The notes under the pieces were generated by a model. The model was not told the origin of the DNA. It saw only the letters and a program-made list of their open reading frames with translations, and ran no database searches. DNA of 64,000 nt, taken from positions 186,001-250,000 of the forward strand of contig NZ_AUHR01000005.1 of assembly GCF_000423285.1 (NCBI RefSeq), read 5' to 3'. The position numbers and the translations under genes were made by a program. The first letter of the stretch is position 1, and each line of letters starts with the position of its first letter. This document shows, one piece after another, positions 9,709 to 18,917 of this stretch. Origin of the DNA: Laribacter hongkongensis DSM 14985. Its GTDB lineage: Bacteria > Pseudomonadota > Gammaproteobacteria > Burkholderiales > Aquaspirillaceae.

Positions 9709-11637
9709 ATGTCAGCTGATGTTTTTGAACGATTCGCTTCACGCTATGACCGTATCCGGGAAGAAGAATATTCGCTCAAGGAATATCTCGAACTTTGCCG
9801 GCAGAATCCTCTGACTTATGCCTCAGCCGCAGAGCGGATGCTGATGGCAATCGGAGAACCGGCAATCGTGGACACACGCAACGATTCACGTTTGTCCCGC
9901 ATCTTCATGAACAAGATGATCAAGGTTTATCCGGCATTCCGGGAGTTTTACGGGATGGAGGAAGCAATTGAACAAGTTGTTGCCTATTTTCGTCATGCAG
10001 CTCAGGGGCTCGAGGAGAGAAAACAGATTTTGTATCTTCTGGGACCTGTTGGAGGTGGTAAATCTTCCATTGCTGAAAAACTGAAGGAACTGATGGAAAA
10101 AATACCGTTCTACTGCATCAAGGGTAGTCCGGTAAACGAGTCTCCACTTGGTTTGTTCAGCCATGATGAAGATGGCGCAATCTTGGAGGATGAATATGGT
10201 ATTCCTCGGCGTTATCTCAAGACCATTCCCAGCCCATGGGCTGTCAAGCGATTGCATGAATTCAATGGTGACATCAATCAGTTCAGGGTTGTACGTCGTT
10301 ACCCTTCAGTTTTGCGCCAGATTGCCATTTCAAAAACAGAACCTGGTGATGAAAACAATCAGGATATCAGCTCTTTGGTTGGTAAAGTGGATATCCGGAA
10401 ACTCGAGAAATATTCACAAGATGATCCGGATGCGTACAGCTACTCTGGAGGGCTGTGTTTATCCAACCAAGGGTTGCTCGAGTTTGTAGAGATGTTCAAG
10501 GCACCGATAAAGGTGTTGCATCCGCTCTTGACCGCAACACAGGAAGGAAACTTCAAAGGCACAGAGGGATTTGGTGCCATGCCGTTTGATGGGATCATTC
10601 TGGCTCATTCTAATGAATCAGAATGGAAACAGTTTAAAAATAATAAAAATAACGAGGCATTTTTGGACCGCATATATATTGTCAAGGTTCCATATTGTGT
10701 GCGCGTATCTGAGGAAATAAAAATATATGAAAAGCTTATAAAAAATTCATCTCTTTCTGATGCTCCTTGTGCGCCAGGTACTTTGAAAATGATGGCGCAA
10801 TTTGCAGTCCTTTCAAGAATGAAAGAGGTGGAAAACTCAAATCTTTATAGCAAGATGCAGGTCTATGATGGTGATAACCTGAAAGATACTGATCCCAAAG
10901 CAAAATCAATACAGGAATATCGGGATTTTGCCGGAGTGGACGAAGGCATGGCAGGGCTCTCCACCCGTTTTTCGTACAAAATACTATCCAGGGTTTTTAA
11001 CTTCGACAACGTGGAGGTGGCAGCAAACCCCGTGCATTTACTGTATGTACTTGAACAGCAGATAGAAAGAGAACAGTTTCCTCAAGAACTGGAACAAAGA
11101 TACATGGGTTTTGTAAAAGAATATCTGGCACCAAAATACGTTGAATTTATTGGTAAGGAAATACAGACGGCTTATCTGGAAAGCTATTCTGAATACGGTC
11201 AAAATATATTTGATCGCTATGTGACTTTTGCAGATTTCTGGATACAGGATCAAGAGTACAGGGATCCTGATACAGGTGAATCCTTTGATCGTGGGTCACT
11301 TAATAGTGAGCTTGAGAAAATAGAGAAGCCGGCTGGGATATCTAACCCAAAAGATTTCAGAAATGAAATCGTAAATTTCGTTTTACGATCAAAGGCTAAT
11401 AATTCTGGTAAAAACCCACTGTGGACCAGTTATGAAAAGCTGCGCATGGTAATTGAGAAAAAAATGTTTTCCAATACCGAGGAGTTGTTGCCGGTTATTA
11501 GCTTTAATACGAAATCAAGTTTTGATGATGCTAAAAAGCATGAGGATTTTGTCAATAGAATGGTTGATAAGGGATATACGGCCAAGCAAGTGCGCTTATT
11601 GTGTGAATGGTACTTGAGGGTCAGGAAATCAAGTTGA
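9709..11637 (+). CDS. prkA: PrkA/YeaG-family serine protein kinase
   Basis: A 642-residue PrkA (YeaG) protein. An AAA+ ATPase domain carries Walker A GPVGGGKS (residues 112-119), and a C-terminal PrkA kinase-like domain follows. In E. coli YeaG is made under nitrogen and stationary-phase stress. The ATG at 9709 is preceded by AGGAG with 8-base spacing; the ATG at 9691 lies before that ribosome site and is unlikely. It leads the conserved trio prkA-yeaH-spoVR. Base composition falls sharply within the gene from about 10600 on, much richer in A/T than the flanking chromosome. Confidence 0.95.
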   Translation: MSADVFERFASRYDRIREEEYSLKEYLELCRQNPLTYASAAERMLMAIGEPAIVDTRNDSRLSRIFMNKMIKVYPAFREFYGMEEAIEQVVAYFRHAAQGLEERKQILYLLGPVGGGKSSIAEKLKELMEKIPFYCIKGSPVNESPLGLFSHDEDGAILEDEYGIPRRYLKTIPSPWAVKRLHEFNGDINQFRVVRRYPSVLRQIAISKTEPGDENNQDISSLVGKVDIRKLEKYSQDDPDAYSYSGGLCLSNQGLLEFVEMFKAPIKVLHPLLTATQEGNFKGTEGFGAMPFDGIILAHSNESEWKQFKNNKNNEAFLDRIYIVKVPYCVRVSEEIKIYEKLIKNSSLSDAPCAPGTLKMMAQFAVLSRMKEVENSNLYSKMQVYDGDNLKDTDPKAKSIQEYRDFAGVDEGMAGLSTRFSYKILSRVFNFDNVEVAANPVHLLYVLEQQIEREQFPQELEQRYMGFVKEYLAPKYVEFIGKEIQTAYLESYSEYGQNIFDRYVTFADFWIQDQEYRDPDTGESFDRGSLNSELEKIEKPAGISNPKDFRNEIVNFVLRSKANNSGKNPLWTSYEKLRMVIEKKMFSNTEELLPVISFNTKSSFDDAKKHEDFVNRMVDKGYTAKQVRLLCEWYLRVRKSS

Positions 11638-11689
11638 TTCTACTTATGGCTAATCATTGTGCATGCATATCATGTTTGGGTGATTTATT

Positions 11690-12967
11690 ATGTCACGAAT
11701 CATTGATAGACGATTAAATGGCAAGAATAAATCTGCTGTAAATCGTGAGAGGTTTTTGAGAAGGTTCAAGACTCAAATAAAAGAATCTGTCTCTCGTGCA
11801 ATCAAGGGAAGATCTATTACTGATATAGACAATGGGGAGTTGGTTACGATTCCAGCGAAAGATTTGTCTGAACCTGCCTTCCATCATGGCAATGGTGGAG
11901 TGAGAGAAGTTGTACACCCGGGAAATGAAGAGTTTGTCAAAGGAGATAAAATTCCCAGGCCACAAAATGATGTAAAAAAAGGGACGGGTGACAAGGCTGG
12001 AAATGGGGGGGGGGGTACTGATGATTTTATATTTCAACTAAACCGTGATGAGTTTCTTAATGTTTTTTTTGAAGATTTAGCTTTGCCGAATTTGGTAAAA
12101 ACTCAATTGATGGGTATTGATGAGTTCAAGACTGTAAGAGCTGGGATTACTCTGGATGGGACACCTTCAAATATTAATATTATCAGATCTTTGCGTAGCG
12201 CTTTGTCTAGAAGAGTTGCAGTTGGGTCTCCGGCTTTATCAAGATTAAGGGATTTGCAAGAACAGCTAGATCAAGCTTTGACTTGCGACATCATGAATGA
12301 TGATGCAATTGAGATTTTGAGAATGGAATTACATGATTTAAGAAGAAAGGTTCACAAAATTCCATTTCTGGATCCTCTGGATTTACGATTTAATAACCGT
12401 GTCAAACTGCCTATGCCTACTAGCCAAGCGGTCATGTTCTGTGTGATGGATGTTTCAGGCTCTATGGATGAGTCAAAAAAAGATATTGCCAAAAGATTTT
12501 TTATAATTTTGTACCTTTTTTTGAGGCGCCAGTATCAAAAGATAGAATTGGTTTTTGTGCGTCATCATACTAGTGCCGTAGAAGTTAACGAACATGATTT
12601 CTTTCATTCCAGAGAATCTGGTGGCACCGTTGTAAGTTCAGCATTACAACTTGTTGGAAAGATAATTGCGAACAGGTTCCCTACTCAAAATTGGAATATC
12701 TATTGTGCCCAAGCATCAGATGGAGATAACTGGGATAGCGATTCTGCTAGTTGTGGACAAATACTTGGAGGTCAGATTTTACCATTGGTTCAATATTATG
12801 CATATATTGAGATAACAGATGGTGAGCCACAAAATCTTTGGTATGAATATCTTCGTATCAAAGATAATAGCAGTAATTTTGCAATGGAAAAAATAAGGTC
12901 CCCAACTGATATTTATCCAGTATTTCGAGAGCTTTTTAAAAAACAATCTGTGGGATTTGTTAAATAA
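11690..12967 (+). CDS. yeaH: DUF444/YeaH family protein (vWA-like)
   Basis: A 425-residue DUF444 protein, partner of PrkA in the stress cluster. The C-terminal half has a von Willebrand A-like fold with the MIDAS motif DVSGSM at residues 254-259. The N-terminal third is basic and contains a glycine run. Family knowledge: YeaH is co-expressed with YeaG and needed for the same starvation response. The glycine run is encoded by eleven consecutive G (12005-12015), which could slip and switch the frame. The gene is AT-rich like its neighbours. The spacing to prkA is 52 bases and to spoVR 18 bases, consistent with one operon. Confidence 0.95.
   Translation: MSRIIDRRLNGKNKSAVNRERFLRRFKTQIKESVSRAIKGRSITDIDNGELVTIPAKDLSEPAFHHGNGGVREVVHPGNEEFVKGDKIPRPQNDVKKGTGDKAGNGGGGTDDFIFQLNRDEFLNVFFEDLALPNLVKTQLMGIDEFKTVRAGITLDGTPSNINIIRSLRSALSRRVAVGSPALSRLRDLQEQLDQALTCDIMNDDAIEILRMELHDLRRKVHKIPFLDPLDLRFNNRVKLPMPTSQAVMFCVMDVSGSMDESKKDIAKRFFIILYLFLRRQYQKIELVFVRHHTSAVEVNEHDFFHSRESGGTVVSSALQLVGKIIANRFPTQNWNIYCAQASDGDNWDSDSASCGQILGGQILPLVQYYAYIEITDGEPQNLWYEYLRIKDNSSNFAMEKIRSPTDIYPVFRELFKKQSVGFVK
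12005..12015 (+). repeat. Homopolymeric G11 tract inside yeaH
   Basis: Eleven consecutive G in an AT-rich coding context, encoding the end of a Gly-rich linker (GNGGGGTDD). A change of one or two G would truncate YeaH shortly after residue ~110 and remove the vWA domain. Long G tracts are typical contingency (phase-variation) loci. Confidence 0.9.
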
Positions 12968-12985
12968 GATTGTAAGGGACTGATC

Positions 12986-14479
12986 ATGGACCATCCATCA
13001 AGATTGATTACTTCTTGCTCTGATTGGAATTTTTCTTTGATAGAGAAGTTCGATCTTGAGATAAAAAAAATAGCCTGCGATGAGTTTATGCTTGATGTTT
13101 ACCCTGTTCAGCTTGAAATTATTACGGCTGAGCAGATGATGGATGCTTACTCTTCTGTCGGTATGCCTATTAGTTATCCGCATTGGAGTTTTGGGAAGCA
13201 TTTTGTTTCAACAGAAAAAAATTACAGGCGTGGCCATATGGGGCTTGCGTATGAAATCGTTATAAACTCTAATCCATGTATTGCGTACCTGATGGAAGAG
13301 AATTCCATGCCAATGCAGGTGTTGGTTATTGCGCATGCTGCATATGGTCATAATAGTTTTTTTAAAAATAATTATCTTTTCAAGTCATGGACCGATGCAG
13401 ATTCAATTATTGATTATCTCGTTTTTGCAAGAAAATATATCGTGGATTGTGAGGAGAGATATGGTGTTGATGCAGTTGAAGAACTGTTGGATTCATGTCA
13501 TGCCATTATGAATTATGGTGTGGACAGGTATAAAAGACCTGCCAAATTGTCTTTGGAGAAGGAACGTATCAGGCAAAAGGAGCGTGAGAGGTATTTGCAA
13601 TCACAGATAGATGATATTTGGAGGACTATTCCTAAGTATTCTCGTGACCAAGATGGTGGTGAGGCGGAAATATTCCCATCTGAGCCACAGGAAAATTTAT
13701 TGTATTTTATTGAGAAATATGCTCCTTTATTAGAACCATGGCAGAGGGAAATTGTCAGAATTGTGCGGAAAATGGCTCAATATTTTTATCCGCAGAGACA
13801 GACTCAGGTAATGAATGAAGGGTGGGCTACGTTTTGGCATTATTGCATTTTTAATAGGTTACATGAAAAAGGATTAGTTAGTGATGGCTTCGTGATGGAG
13901 TTTTTGCAATCTCACACAAATGTAATTTATCAACCTTCTGTAATGAGTGGTCATTACAACGGTATCAATCCATATGCTTTGGGGTTTGCAATTTTTCAAG
14001 ATATGCGTAGAGTATGCGAATCTCCTACTGACGAAGATAAAAATTGGTTTCCAGATATTGCTGGTTCTAATTGGATTGATTCTCTGGATTTTGCGATGAG
14101 AAACTTTAAAGATGAAAGCTTTATTGCTCAGTACTTGTCGCCGAAAGTAATTCGTGATTTCAGGTTTTTTTCGATAAAAGATGATGATTGTGAAGATAGT
14201 CTATATGTACCGGCGATTCATGATGATGAAGGATATCAGGCCATTAGAAGTTCTTTGAGGGATCAATATGATTTAAGTCTCAAAGAGCCTAATATTCAGA
14301 TATGGTCTGTTAATGTAAGAGGGGATAGAAGCTTGACTATGAGGCACTATGAGCATAACAGAAGGCCTGTTGATGTTGAAAGTGCTCGTGAAGTATTAAA
14401 ACATATGGCTAGGCTCTGGGGGTTTGAAGTTCGACTTGAAAGTGTCGATAAAAATGGTTGTGTTTGCAGAGTGATTTAA
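12986..14479 (+). CDS. spoVR: SpoVR family protein (YcgB-like)
   Basis: A 497-residue SpoVR/YcgB protein, the usual length. Recognisable family blocks are YPHWSFGKHF near residue 70, LAYEIVINSNPCIAYLMEEN, VIAHAAYGHNSFFKNNYLFK, MNEGWATFWHYCIFN, and the C-terminal VDVESAREVLKHMARLWGF. SpoVR is involved in spore cortex formation in Bacillus. In non-sporeformers it is found next to prkA and yeaH and its function is unknown; the trio is thought to act in stress survival. AT-rich, and the last gene of the operon. A bidirectional hairpin follows, shared with convergent phaB. Confidence 0.94.
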   Translation: MDHPSRLITSCSDWNFSLIEKFDLEIKKIACDEFMLDVYPVQLEIITAEQMMDAYSSVGMPISYPHWSFGKHFVSTEKNYRRGHMGLAYEIVINSNPCIAYLMEENSMPMQVLVIAHAAYGHNSFFKNNYLFKSWTDADSIIDYLVFARKYIVDCEERYGVDAVEELLDSCHAIMNYGVDRYKRPAKLSLEKERIRQKERERYLQSQIDDIWRTIPKYSRDQDGGEAEIFPSEPQENLLYFIEKYAPLLEPWQREIVRIVRKMAQYFYPQRQTQVMNEGWATFWHYCIFNRLHEKGLVSDGFVMEFLQSHTNVIYQPSVMSGHYNGINPYALGFAIFQDMRRVCESPTDEDKNWFPDIAGSNWIDSLDFAMRNFKDESFIAQYLSPKVIRDFRFFSIKDDDCEDSLYVPAIHDDEGYQAIRSSLRDQYDLSLKEPNIQIWSVNVRGDRSLTMRHYEHNRRPVDVESAREVLKHMARLWGFEVRLESVDKNGCVCRVI

Positions 14480-14503
14480 TGTGATTCCAAATGGGTAATA
14501 ATA

Positions 14504-14539
14504 AAATGCAAGCCATGCAAAAAAGCATGGCTTGCATTT
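14504..14539. terminator. Bidirectional terminator between spoVR and phaB
   Basis: Perfect 15-bp stem (14504-14518 with 14525-14539) and A6 loop between convergent genes. On the minus strand the stem is followed by a U-rich run, so it should end phaB transcription; on the plus strand it can end the prkA-yeaH-spoVR mRNA. Confidence 0.82.
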
Positions 14540-14546
14540 ATGGTAA

Positions 14547-15287
14547 CTACATCATGTGTTGTCCACCATTAATTGCATAATCTGCTCCTGTAATAAAACC
14601 TGCGTGTTCAGAAGCCAAGTAACTTACCAAGTGTGCAATTTCTTCCGGTTTGCCTAGGCGACCAACGGGAATCTGGTCGATTATTTTTTGTCTGATGGAG
14701 TCGTCAATGGATAAAACCATATCTGTTGCTATGTAGCCTGGACTGATGGTATTGACGGTAATGCCTTTTTTTGCAACTTCCTGAGCCAAGGACATTGTGA
14801 AGCCATGCATGCCTGCTTTCGCTGCAGAGTAATTGACTTGGCCGAATTGACCTTTTTGGCCGTTTATTGAAGATATGCTGATGATGCGTCCAAATTTATG
14901 CTCAATCATACAATCGATAACTGGTTTGGTCATGTTAAACAAACTGTCCAGGTTGGTTCTGATTACACTATCCCAATCCGTCTTGTTCATTTTTTTGAAA
15001 ACACTATCTTTTGTTATGCCGGCATTGTTTACCAAAATATCTATTTTGTCGAATTTTTGTATTATTTGTTTTACTACTGCGGTGCAAGATTCGTAATTTG
15101 TTACGTCGCATTGATAAGCATGGATCGTATATCCTTGCTCTTTCATGTCAGATAACCATTGTATTTCTTTTCCTGGCTTCGAATAAGTTGTTGCAATGAT
15201 ACATCCTGAGTCGGCAAGGGTTTTGCAGATCGCAGTGCCGATCCCTCCCATTCCACCGGTAATCAAAGCGATACGTTGCTGGATCAT
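14547..15287 (-). CDS. phaB: Acetoacetyl-CoA reductase (PHB synthesis)
   Basis: PhaB reduces acetoacetyl-CoA to (R)-3-hydroxybutyryl-CoA with NADPH, the second step of PHB synthesis. The 246-residue short-chain dehydrogenase has the cofactor motif TGGMGGIGTAI, the NNAG motif and the Ser...YSAAK catalytic set (ISSINGQKGQFGQVNYSAAKAG). The chosen ATG at 15287 has AGGAGG seven bases upstream; a longer frame would start 10 codons earlier without such a site. It is divergent from phaC and ends in TAG. AT-rich, like the stress cluster beside it. A near-consensus promoter lies upstream. Confidence 0.95.
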   Translation of the reverse strand: MIQQRIALITGGMGGIGTAICKTLADSGCIIATTYSKPGKEIQWLSDMKEQGYTIHAYQCDVTNYESCTAVVKQIIQKFDKIDILVNNAGITKDSVFKKMNKTDWDSVIRTNLDSLFNMTKPVIDCMIEHKFGRIISISSINGQKGQFGQVNYSAAKAGMHGFTMSLAQEVAKKGITVNTISPGYIATDMVLSIDDSIRQKIIDQIPVGRLGKPEEIAHLVSYLASEHAGFITGADYAINGGQHMM

Positions 15288-15655
15288 AATGTTTCCTCCT
15301 TTTTGCTTTTGTGACAAAAATTCTATTTGTCATTTATTGTAGTAAACAAAATGTTTATGTCAAGATCATTGTTTGCGTTCTAATTTATAGATTATTCATT
15401 TAATGTACATGTTTTTTGATAGTGCATGTCAAAAAAATTGACTATGGTCAAGTTTTCATCAATCGATGATGATGTGTGGATAAATTGAATTAATATGTAT
15501 GTTGTTGTAAAAATTTATGCATTAAGGTAATAGTGTATTTGATTTGTTTATCGTTTTATGCCTTGTTGGTGGAGTGATTGCTGGGATTGAAACTAAAGAA
15601 TAATTGGTTTGTAAATGTCAGGATCTGATTGACAGATTTAAAAAAGGAGATAATC
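15288..15655. other. Divergent phaB/phaC control region
   Basis: A 368-base AT-rich spacer between divergent phaB and phaC. It contains the near-consensus phaB promoter (15336-15363) with a 6+6 inverted repeat in its spacer. For phaC, an AAAGGAGA ribosome site stands at 15643-15650. I could not assign a clear phaC promoter. No tandem TGC-rich PhaR-type site was recognised with confidence. Confidence 0.6.
15336..15363 (-). promoter_or_regulatory. Sigma-70 promoter of phaB with central inverted repeat
   Basis: On the minus strand: -35 TTGACA (15358-15363), 16-base spacer, -10 TACAAT (15336-15341). The spacer is almost filled by the perfect inverted repeat TAAACA-AAA-TGTTTA (15343-15357), placed where a repressor would block RNA polymerase. 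The repressor is not identified; PhaR is an obvious candidate but unproven. Confidence 0.65.
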
Positions 15656-17422
15656 TTGAATAATGAACAAGCCGGCACTGAATTGTTGCAAAAATTTTTC
15701 TCTAGTCTTACTGAAAACAATGCAAATATTTTGCAGCAGCTTGTCAATAATATGAGTCAAATTGCTTTGCCTGAAGATCCATTGAATCCGTTTGCTTCGT
15801 TGTGGAAGGGGGTCGCAGAACAGTCTGGAAATTGGCTCGCTTTTCAGCAATCTTTCTACCAACAGCAAATAAATTTATGGCTGGATTTTTTAGGACGTAC
15901 ACCTCAAGTTACTGTTGATCAAGCAGCAAAGGACAAGCGGTTTTTATCTCCCGAATGGGATGGTCATCCATTTTATAAGTTCATCAAGCAAAACTATTTG
16001 TTGACGTCGAAGTGGCTGACTGAAATGGTTGATGGTGCCATGGTTGATGATGAACAAAAAGAAAAAATGGTATTTTTTACCAAGCAATATATTGATGCCA
16101 TGAGTCCGGCCAACTTTGCCGTTACCAATCCTGATGTTATAAAACAGGCTATTGAGACCAAAGGTGAAAGTCTGGTCGAAGGTATGCGCCACATGCTTGA
16201 AGATATGCAAAAAGGGCATATCAGCATGACTGATGAGTCCCTTTTTGAAGTCGGGAAAAATGTGGCTGTAACTCCGGGCAAGGTTGTTTTCGAGAACAAG
16301 CTGTTTCAGCTTTTACAGTATGAGCCGACAACTGAGCAGGTGCATGAACGTCCAGTGTTGGTTATTCCACCATGCATCAATAAATATTATTTGATGGATT
16401 TGCAGCCTGATAATTCCATGATGCGCCATTTTGTGAGCCGGGGTTATACAGTATTCATGGTTTCGTGGAAATCAGCGGATGAATCCATCAAAACCTACAC
16501 ATGGGACCATTACATAGAGGATGGTGTCTTGGTCGCTGCAGATGTGGTGCGCAAGATCAGCAAACAGGACAAGCTGAATTTCTTGGGCTTCTGCGTTGGC
16601 GGGGTTATCTTGACCACGGCTTTGTGCGTAATGAAGGCCCGCAAGCTGGACTGGGTCGAGTCCGCTACGTTCATGACCTCCCTGATTGACCACGATGAGC
16701 CTGGTGACATCAAGATGTACATTGATGAAAACCTGATCCGGGCACGCGAAGCCAAAGTGGCGAGCGGACAGGGTGGAATCGTCTCTGGCAAGGAAATCGG
16801 TCGAACCTTTTCAAGCCTGCGTGCGAATGATCTGGTCTGGAACTATGTTGTCAACAACTACCTCTTGGGCAAGACGCCACCTCCGTTCGATTTGCTGTAC
16901 TGGAATAACGATGCGGCCAATTTGCCGCTTCCGATGCATACCTTTTTGCTCAAAGAGTTGTATACCAACAACAAGTTGGTCCAGCCTAATGCATTGACTT
17001 TATGCGGGGTCAAGATCGATGTAGGTACCATTGATGTACCGATTTACATCTTTGCCGCCCGCGAAGACCACATCGTATTGTGGAAATCGGCGTACTCCGG
17101 TGTGAAGTACCTGACAGGTGCATCTTCGCGGCGCTACGTGCTGGGTGCTTCCGGCCACATTGCCGGATCAATCAATCCGGTGACCAAAGACAAGCGTAAT
17201 TATTGGGTCAACGAGGATTTGACCCTGAGTGCTGAGGACTGGCTGGCCGCGGCGGAGTCTCGCCCCGGGAGCTGGTGGAAAGACTGGGATGCATGGCTGG
17301 AGCCGCGCTCAGGTAAAATGGTTGCAGCTCCAAAAACAGCGGGCAATCGGGAATACAAACCGATCGAAGATGCACCAGGGCGCTATGTCCAGGAAAAAGT
17401 GCACGAGTTGATGACTGCCTGA
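15656..17422 (+). CDS. phaC: Class I polyhydroxyalkanoate synthase
   Basis: PhaC polymerises (R)-3-hydroxyacyl-CoA into PHB on the granule surface. The lipase-like box GFCVGG carries the nucleophile Cys313; Asp471 (REDHIV) and His501 (SGHIAG) complete the triad. All sit close to the R. eutropha positions, and length (588 aa) fits class I. The likely start is the TTG at 15656 with AAAGGAGA about 6 bases upstream; a TTG at 15629 lies before that site. The 5' part to about 16450 is AT-rich, while the rest has the GC-rich codon use of the downstream genes. phaA follows after 95 bases. Confidence 0.95.
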   Translation: MNNEQAGTELLQKFFSSLTENNANILQQLVNNMSQIALPEDPLNPFASLWKGVAEQSGNWLAFQQSFYQQQINLWLDFLGRTPQVTVDQAAKDKRFLSPEWDGHPFYKFIKQNYLLTSKWLTEMVDGAMVDDEQKEKMVFFTKQYIDAMSPANFAVTNPDVIKQAIETKGESLVEGMRHMLEDMQKGHISMTDESLFEVGKNVAVTPGKVVFENKLFQLLQYEPTTEQVHERPVLVIPPCINKYYLMDLQPDNSMMRHFVSRGYTVFMVSWKSADESIKTYTWDHYIEDGVLVAADVVRKISKQDKLNFLGFCVGGVILTTALCVMKARKLDWVESATFMTSLIDHDEPGDIKMYIDENLIRAREAKVASGQGGIVSGKEIGRTFSSLRANDLVWNYVVNNYLLGKTPPPFDLLYWNNDAANLPLPMHTFLLKELYTNNKLVQPNALTLCGVKIDVGTIDVPIYIFAAREDHIVLWKSAYSGVKYLTGASSRRYVLGASGHIAGSINPVTKDKRNYWVNEDLTLSAEDWLAAAESRPGSWWKDWDAWLEPRSGKMVAAPKTAGNREYKPIEDAPGRYVQEKVHELMTA

Positions 17423-17517
17423 TTCCGGCCAGGAAGCCAGTCTTGGCAAGATGCTTTCAGACTGGTTTTTCACACCATTCAAACATCCAGATTCAGAGAA
17501 ATCTGCAGGAGAAATTC

Positions 17518-18702
17518 ATGCAACAAGAAGTCGTTATCGTCGCGGCCAAACGTACTGCCGTTGGCTCGTTTTGCGGATCGCTGGCCAAAATTGCTTCACC
17601 GGATCTTGGCTCTGCCGTAATCAAGGCTTTGCTGGCTGAAACTGGCGTGGCTGCCGAAGCGGTCAGTGAAGTGATTCTGGGACAGATCCTGACCGCAGGG
17701 ACCGGGCAAAACCCGGCGCGGCAGGCCTTGATCAAGGCCGGTCTTCCGATCACGACTCCGGCCAGTTCGCTTAACGTATTGTGCGGTTCCGGCTTGCGTG
17801 CAACCCATCTGGCTACCCAGGCCATCGCGCTGGGTGACGCAGAAATTGTCATTGCGGGTGGCCAGGAAAACATGTCGTTGGCTCCTCATCTGCTGCCTGG
17901 CGCGCGCGATGGTTTCCGTATGGGATCGGCCCAGTTGCTCGATCACATGATCAACGATGCCTTGACAGATGCGTACAACCACTATCACATGGGCATTACG
18001 GCAGAGAACATCGCCGAAAAGTACGGCATTACCCGTGAAGAGCAAGACCAGTTTGCGGTCCTGTCGCAAAATCGTGCCGAAGCTGCCCAGAAGGCTGGCA
18101 AGTTCGAAGCTGAAATCACCCCGATCATGCTTCCGCAGCGCAAGGGCGATCCTGTTGCTTTCGCCACTGACGAATTTGTCCGTCACGGTGTCACGATGGA
18201 TGTTCTGGCCAAAATGCGGCCGGCCTTCAAGAAGGACGGAACCGTCACGGCCGGCAATGCCTCGGGCATCAATGACGGTGCCGCTGCCGTCATGCTGATG
18301 TCGGCTCGCAAGGCCGCTGAACTGGGGCTCAAGCCGATGGCCGCCGTGCGCGGTTATGCCCTGACCGGATGTGCTCCGGAGATCATGGGCATGGGGCCAG
18401 TTTCGGCTACCCGCAAGGCGTTGGCCCAGGCCGGCTGGACGTTGCAGGATCTGGACCTGATCGAAGCCAACGAAGCTTTTGCCGCACAGTCGCTGGGGGT
18501 TGCCCGTGAACTGGAATGGGACATGAGCAAAGTCAACGTCAATGGCGGTGCAATTGCCATCGGCCACCCGGTCGGAGCTTCGGGAGCACGCGTGCTGGTG
18601 ACCCTGCTGCATGAAATGCAGCGTCGCGAGTCGCGTAAGGGCCTGGCTACCCTGTGCATCGGCGGCGGCATGGGTGTGGCCCTGGCTGTTGAGGCGTGCT
18701 AA
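17518..18702 (+). CDS. phaA: Acetyl-CoA acetyltransferase (beta-ketothiolase)
   Basis: PhaA condenses two acetyl-CoA to acetoacetyl-CoA, the entry step of PHB synthesis. The 394-residue thiolase has the acyl-accepting Cys89 (NVLCGSG), His350 in GHPVGASG and Cys380 in CIGGGMG, the exact spacing of biosynthetic thiolases. ATG at 17518 has AGGAGA about 6 bases upstream; the longer open frame lies in the phaC-phaA spacer and is discarded. Codon use is GC-rich. It is last in the phaC-phaA operon, closed by a terminator at 18731. Confidence 0.95.
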   Translation: MQQEVVIVAAKRTAVGSFCGSLAKIASPDLGSAVIKALLAETGVAAEAVSEVILGQILTAGTGQNPARQALIKAGLPITTPASSLNVLCGSGLRATHLATQAIALGDAEIVIAGGQENMSLAPHLLPGARDGFRMGSAQLLDHMINDALTDAYNHYHMGITAENIAEKYGITREEQDQFAVLSQNRAEAAQKAGKFEAEITPIMLPQRKGDPVAFATDEFVRHGVTMDVLAKMRPAFKKDGTVTAGNASGINDGAAAVMLMSARKAAELGLKPMAAVRGYALTGCAPEIMGMGPVSATRKALAQAGWTLQDLDLIEANEAFAAQSLGVARELEWDMSKVNVNGGAIAIGHPVGASGARVLVTLLHEMQRRESRKGLATLCIGGGMGVALAVEAC

Positions 18703-18730
18703 ACAAGTCCTGAGCTCTGGCTCTTGCTTA

Positions 18731-18764
18731 AACGGGTTGGCGGTTGCCAGCCCGTTTTGTTTTG
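18731..18764 (+). terminator. Rho-independent terminator after phaA
   Basis: Eleven-bp stem (18731-18741 with 18746-18756, one T-G wobble), GGTT loop, then a T-rich run. Ends the phaC-phaA transcript. Confidence 0.85.
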
Positions 18765-18917
18765 CCGGTTTCCGGCCATGTCACGGTTTGCTCCGGCTGG
18801 ATACCTGCGCGACATTCTCGTTGCAAGGTTCGGCTTTCCGGGACTGCCGGCAGCAAGAGAGCCGGCTTTTTGGTTACAATCGATCCATTTTTCACGCTTT
18901 CGCGCCATAGAATTCAC

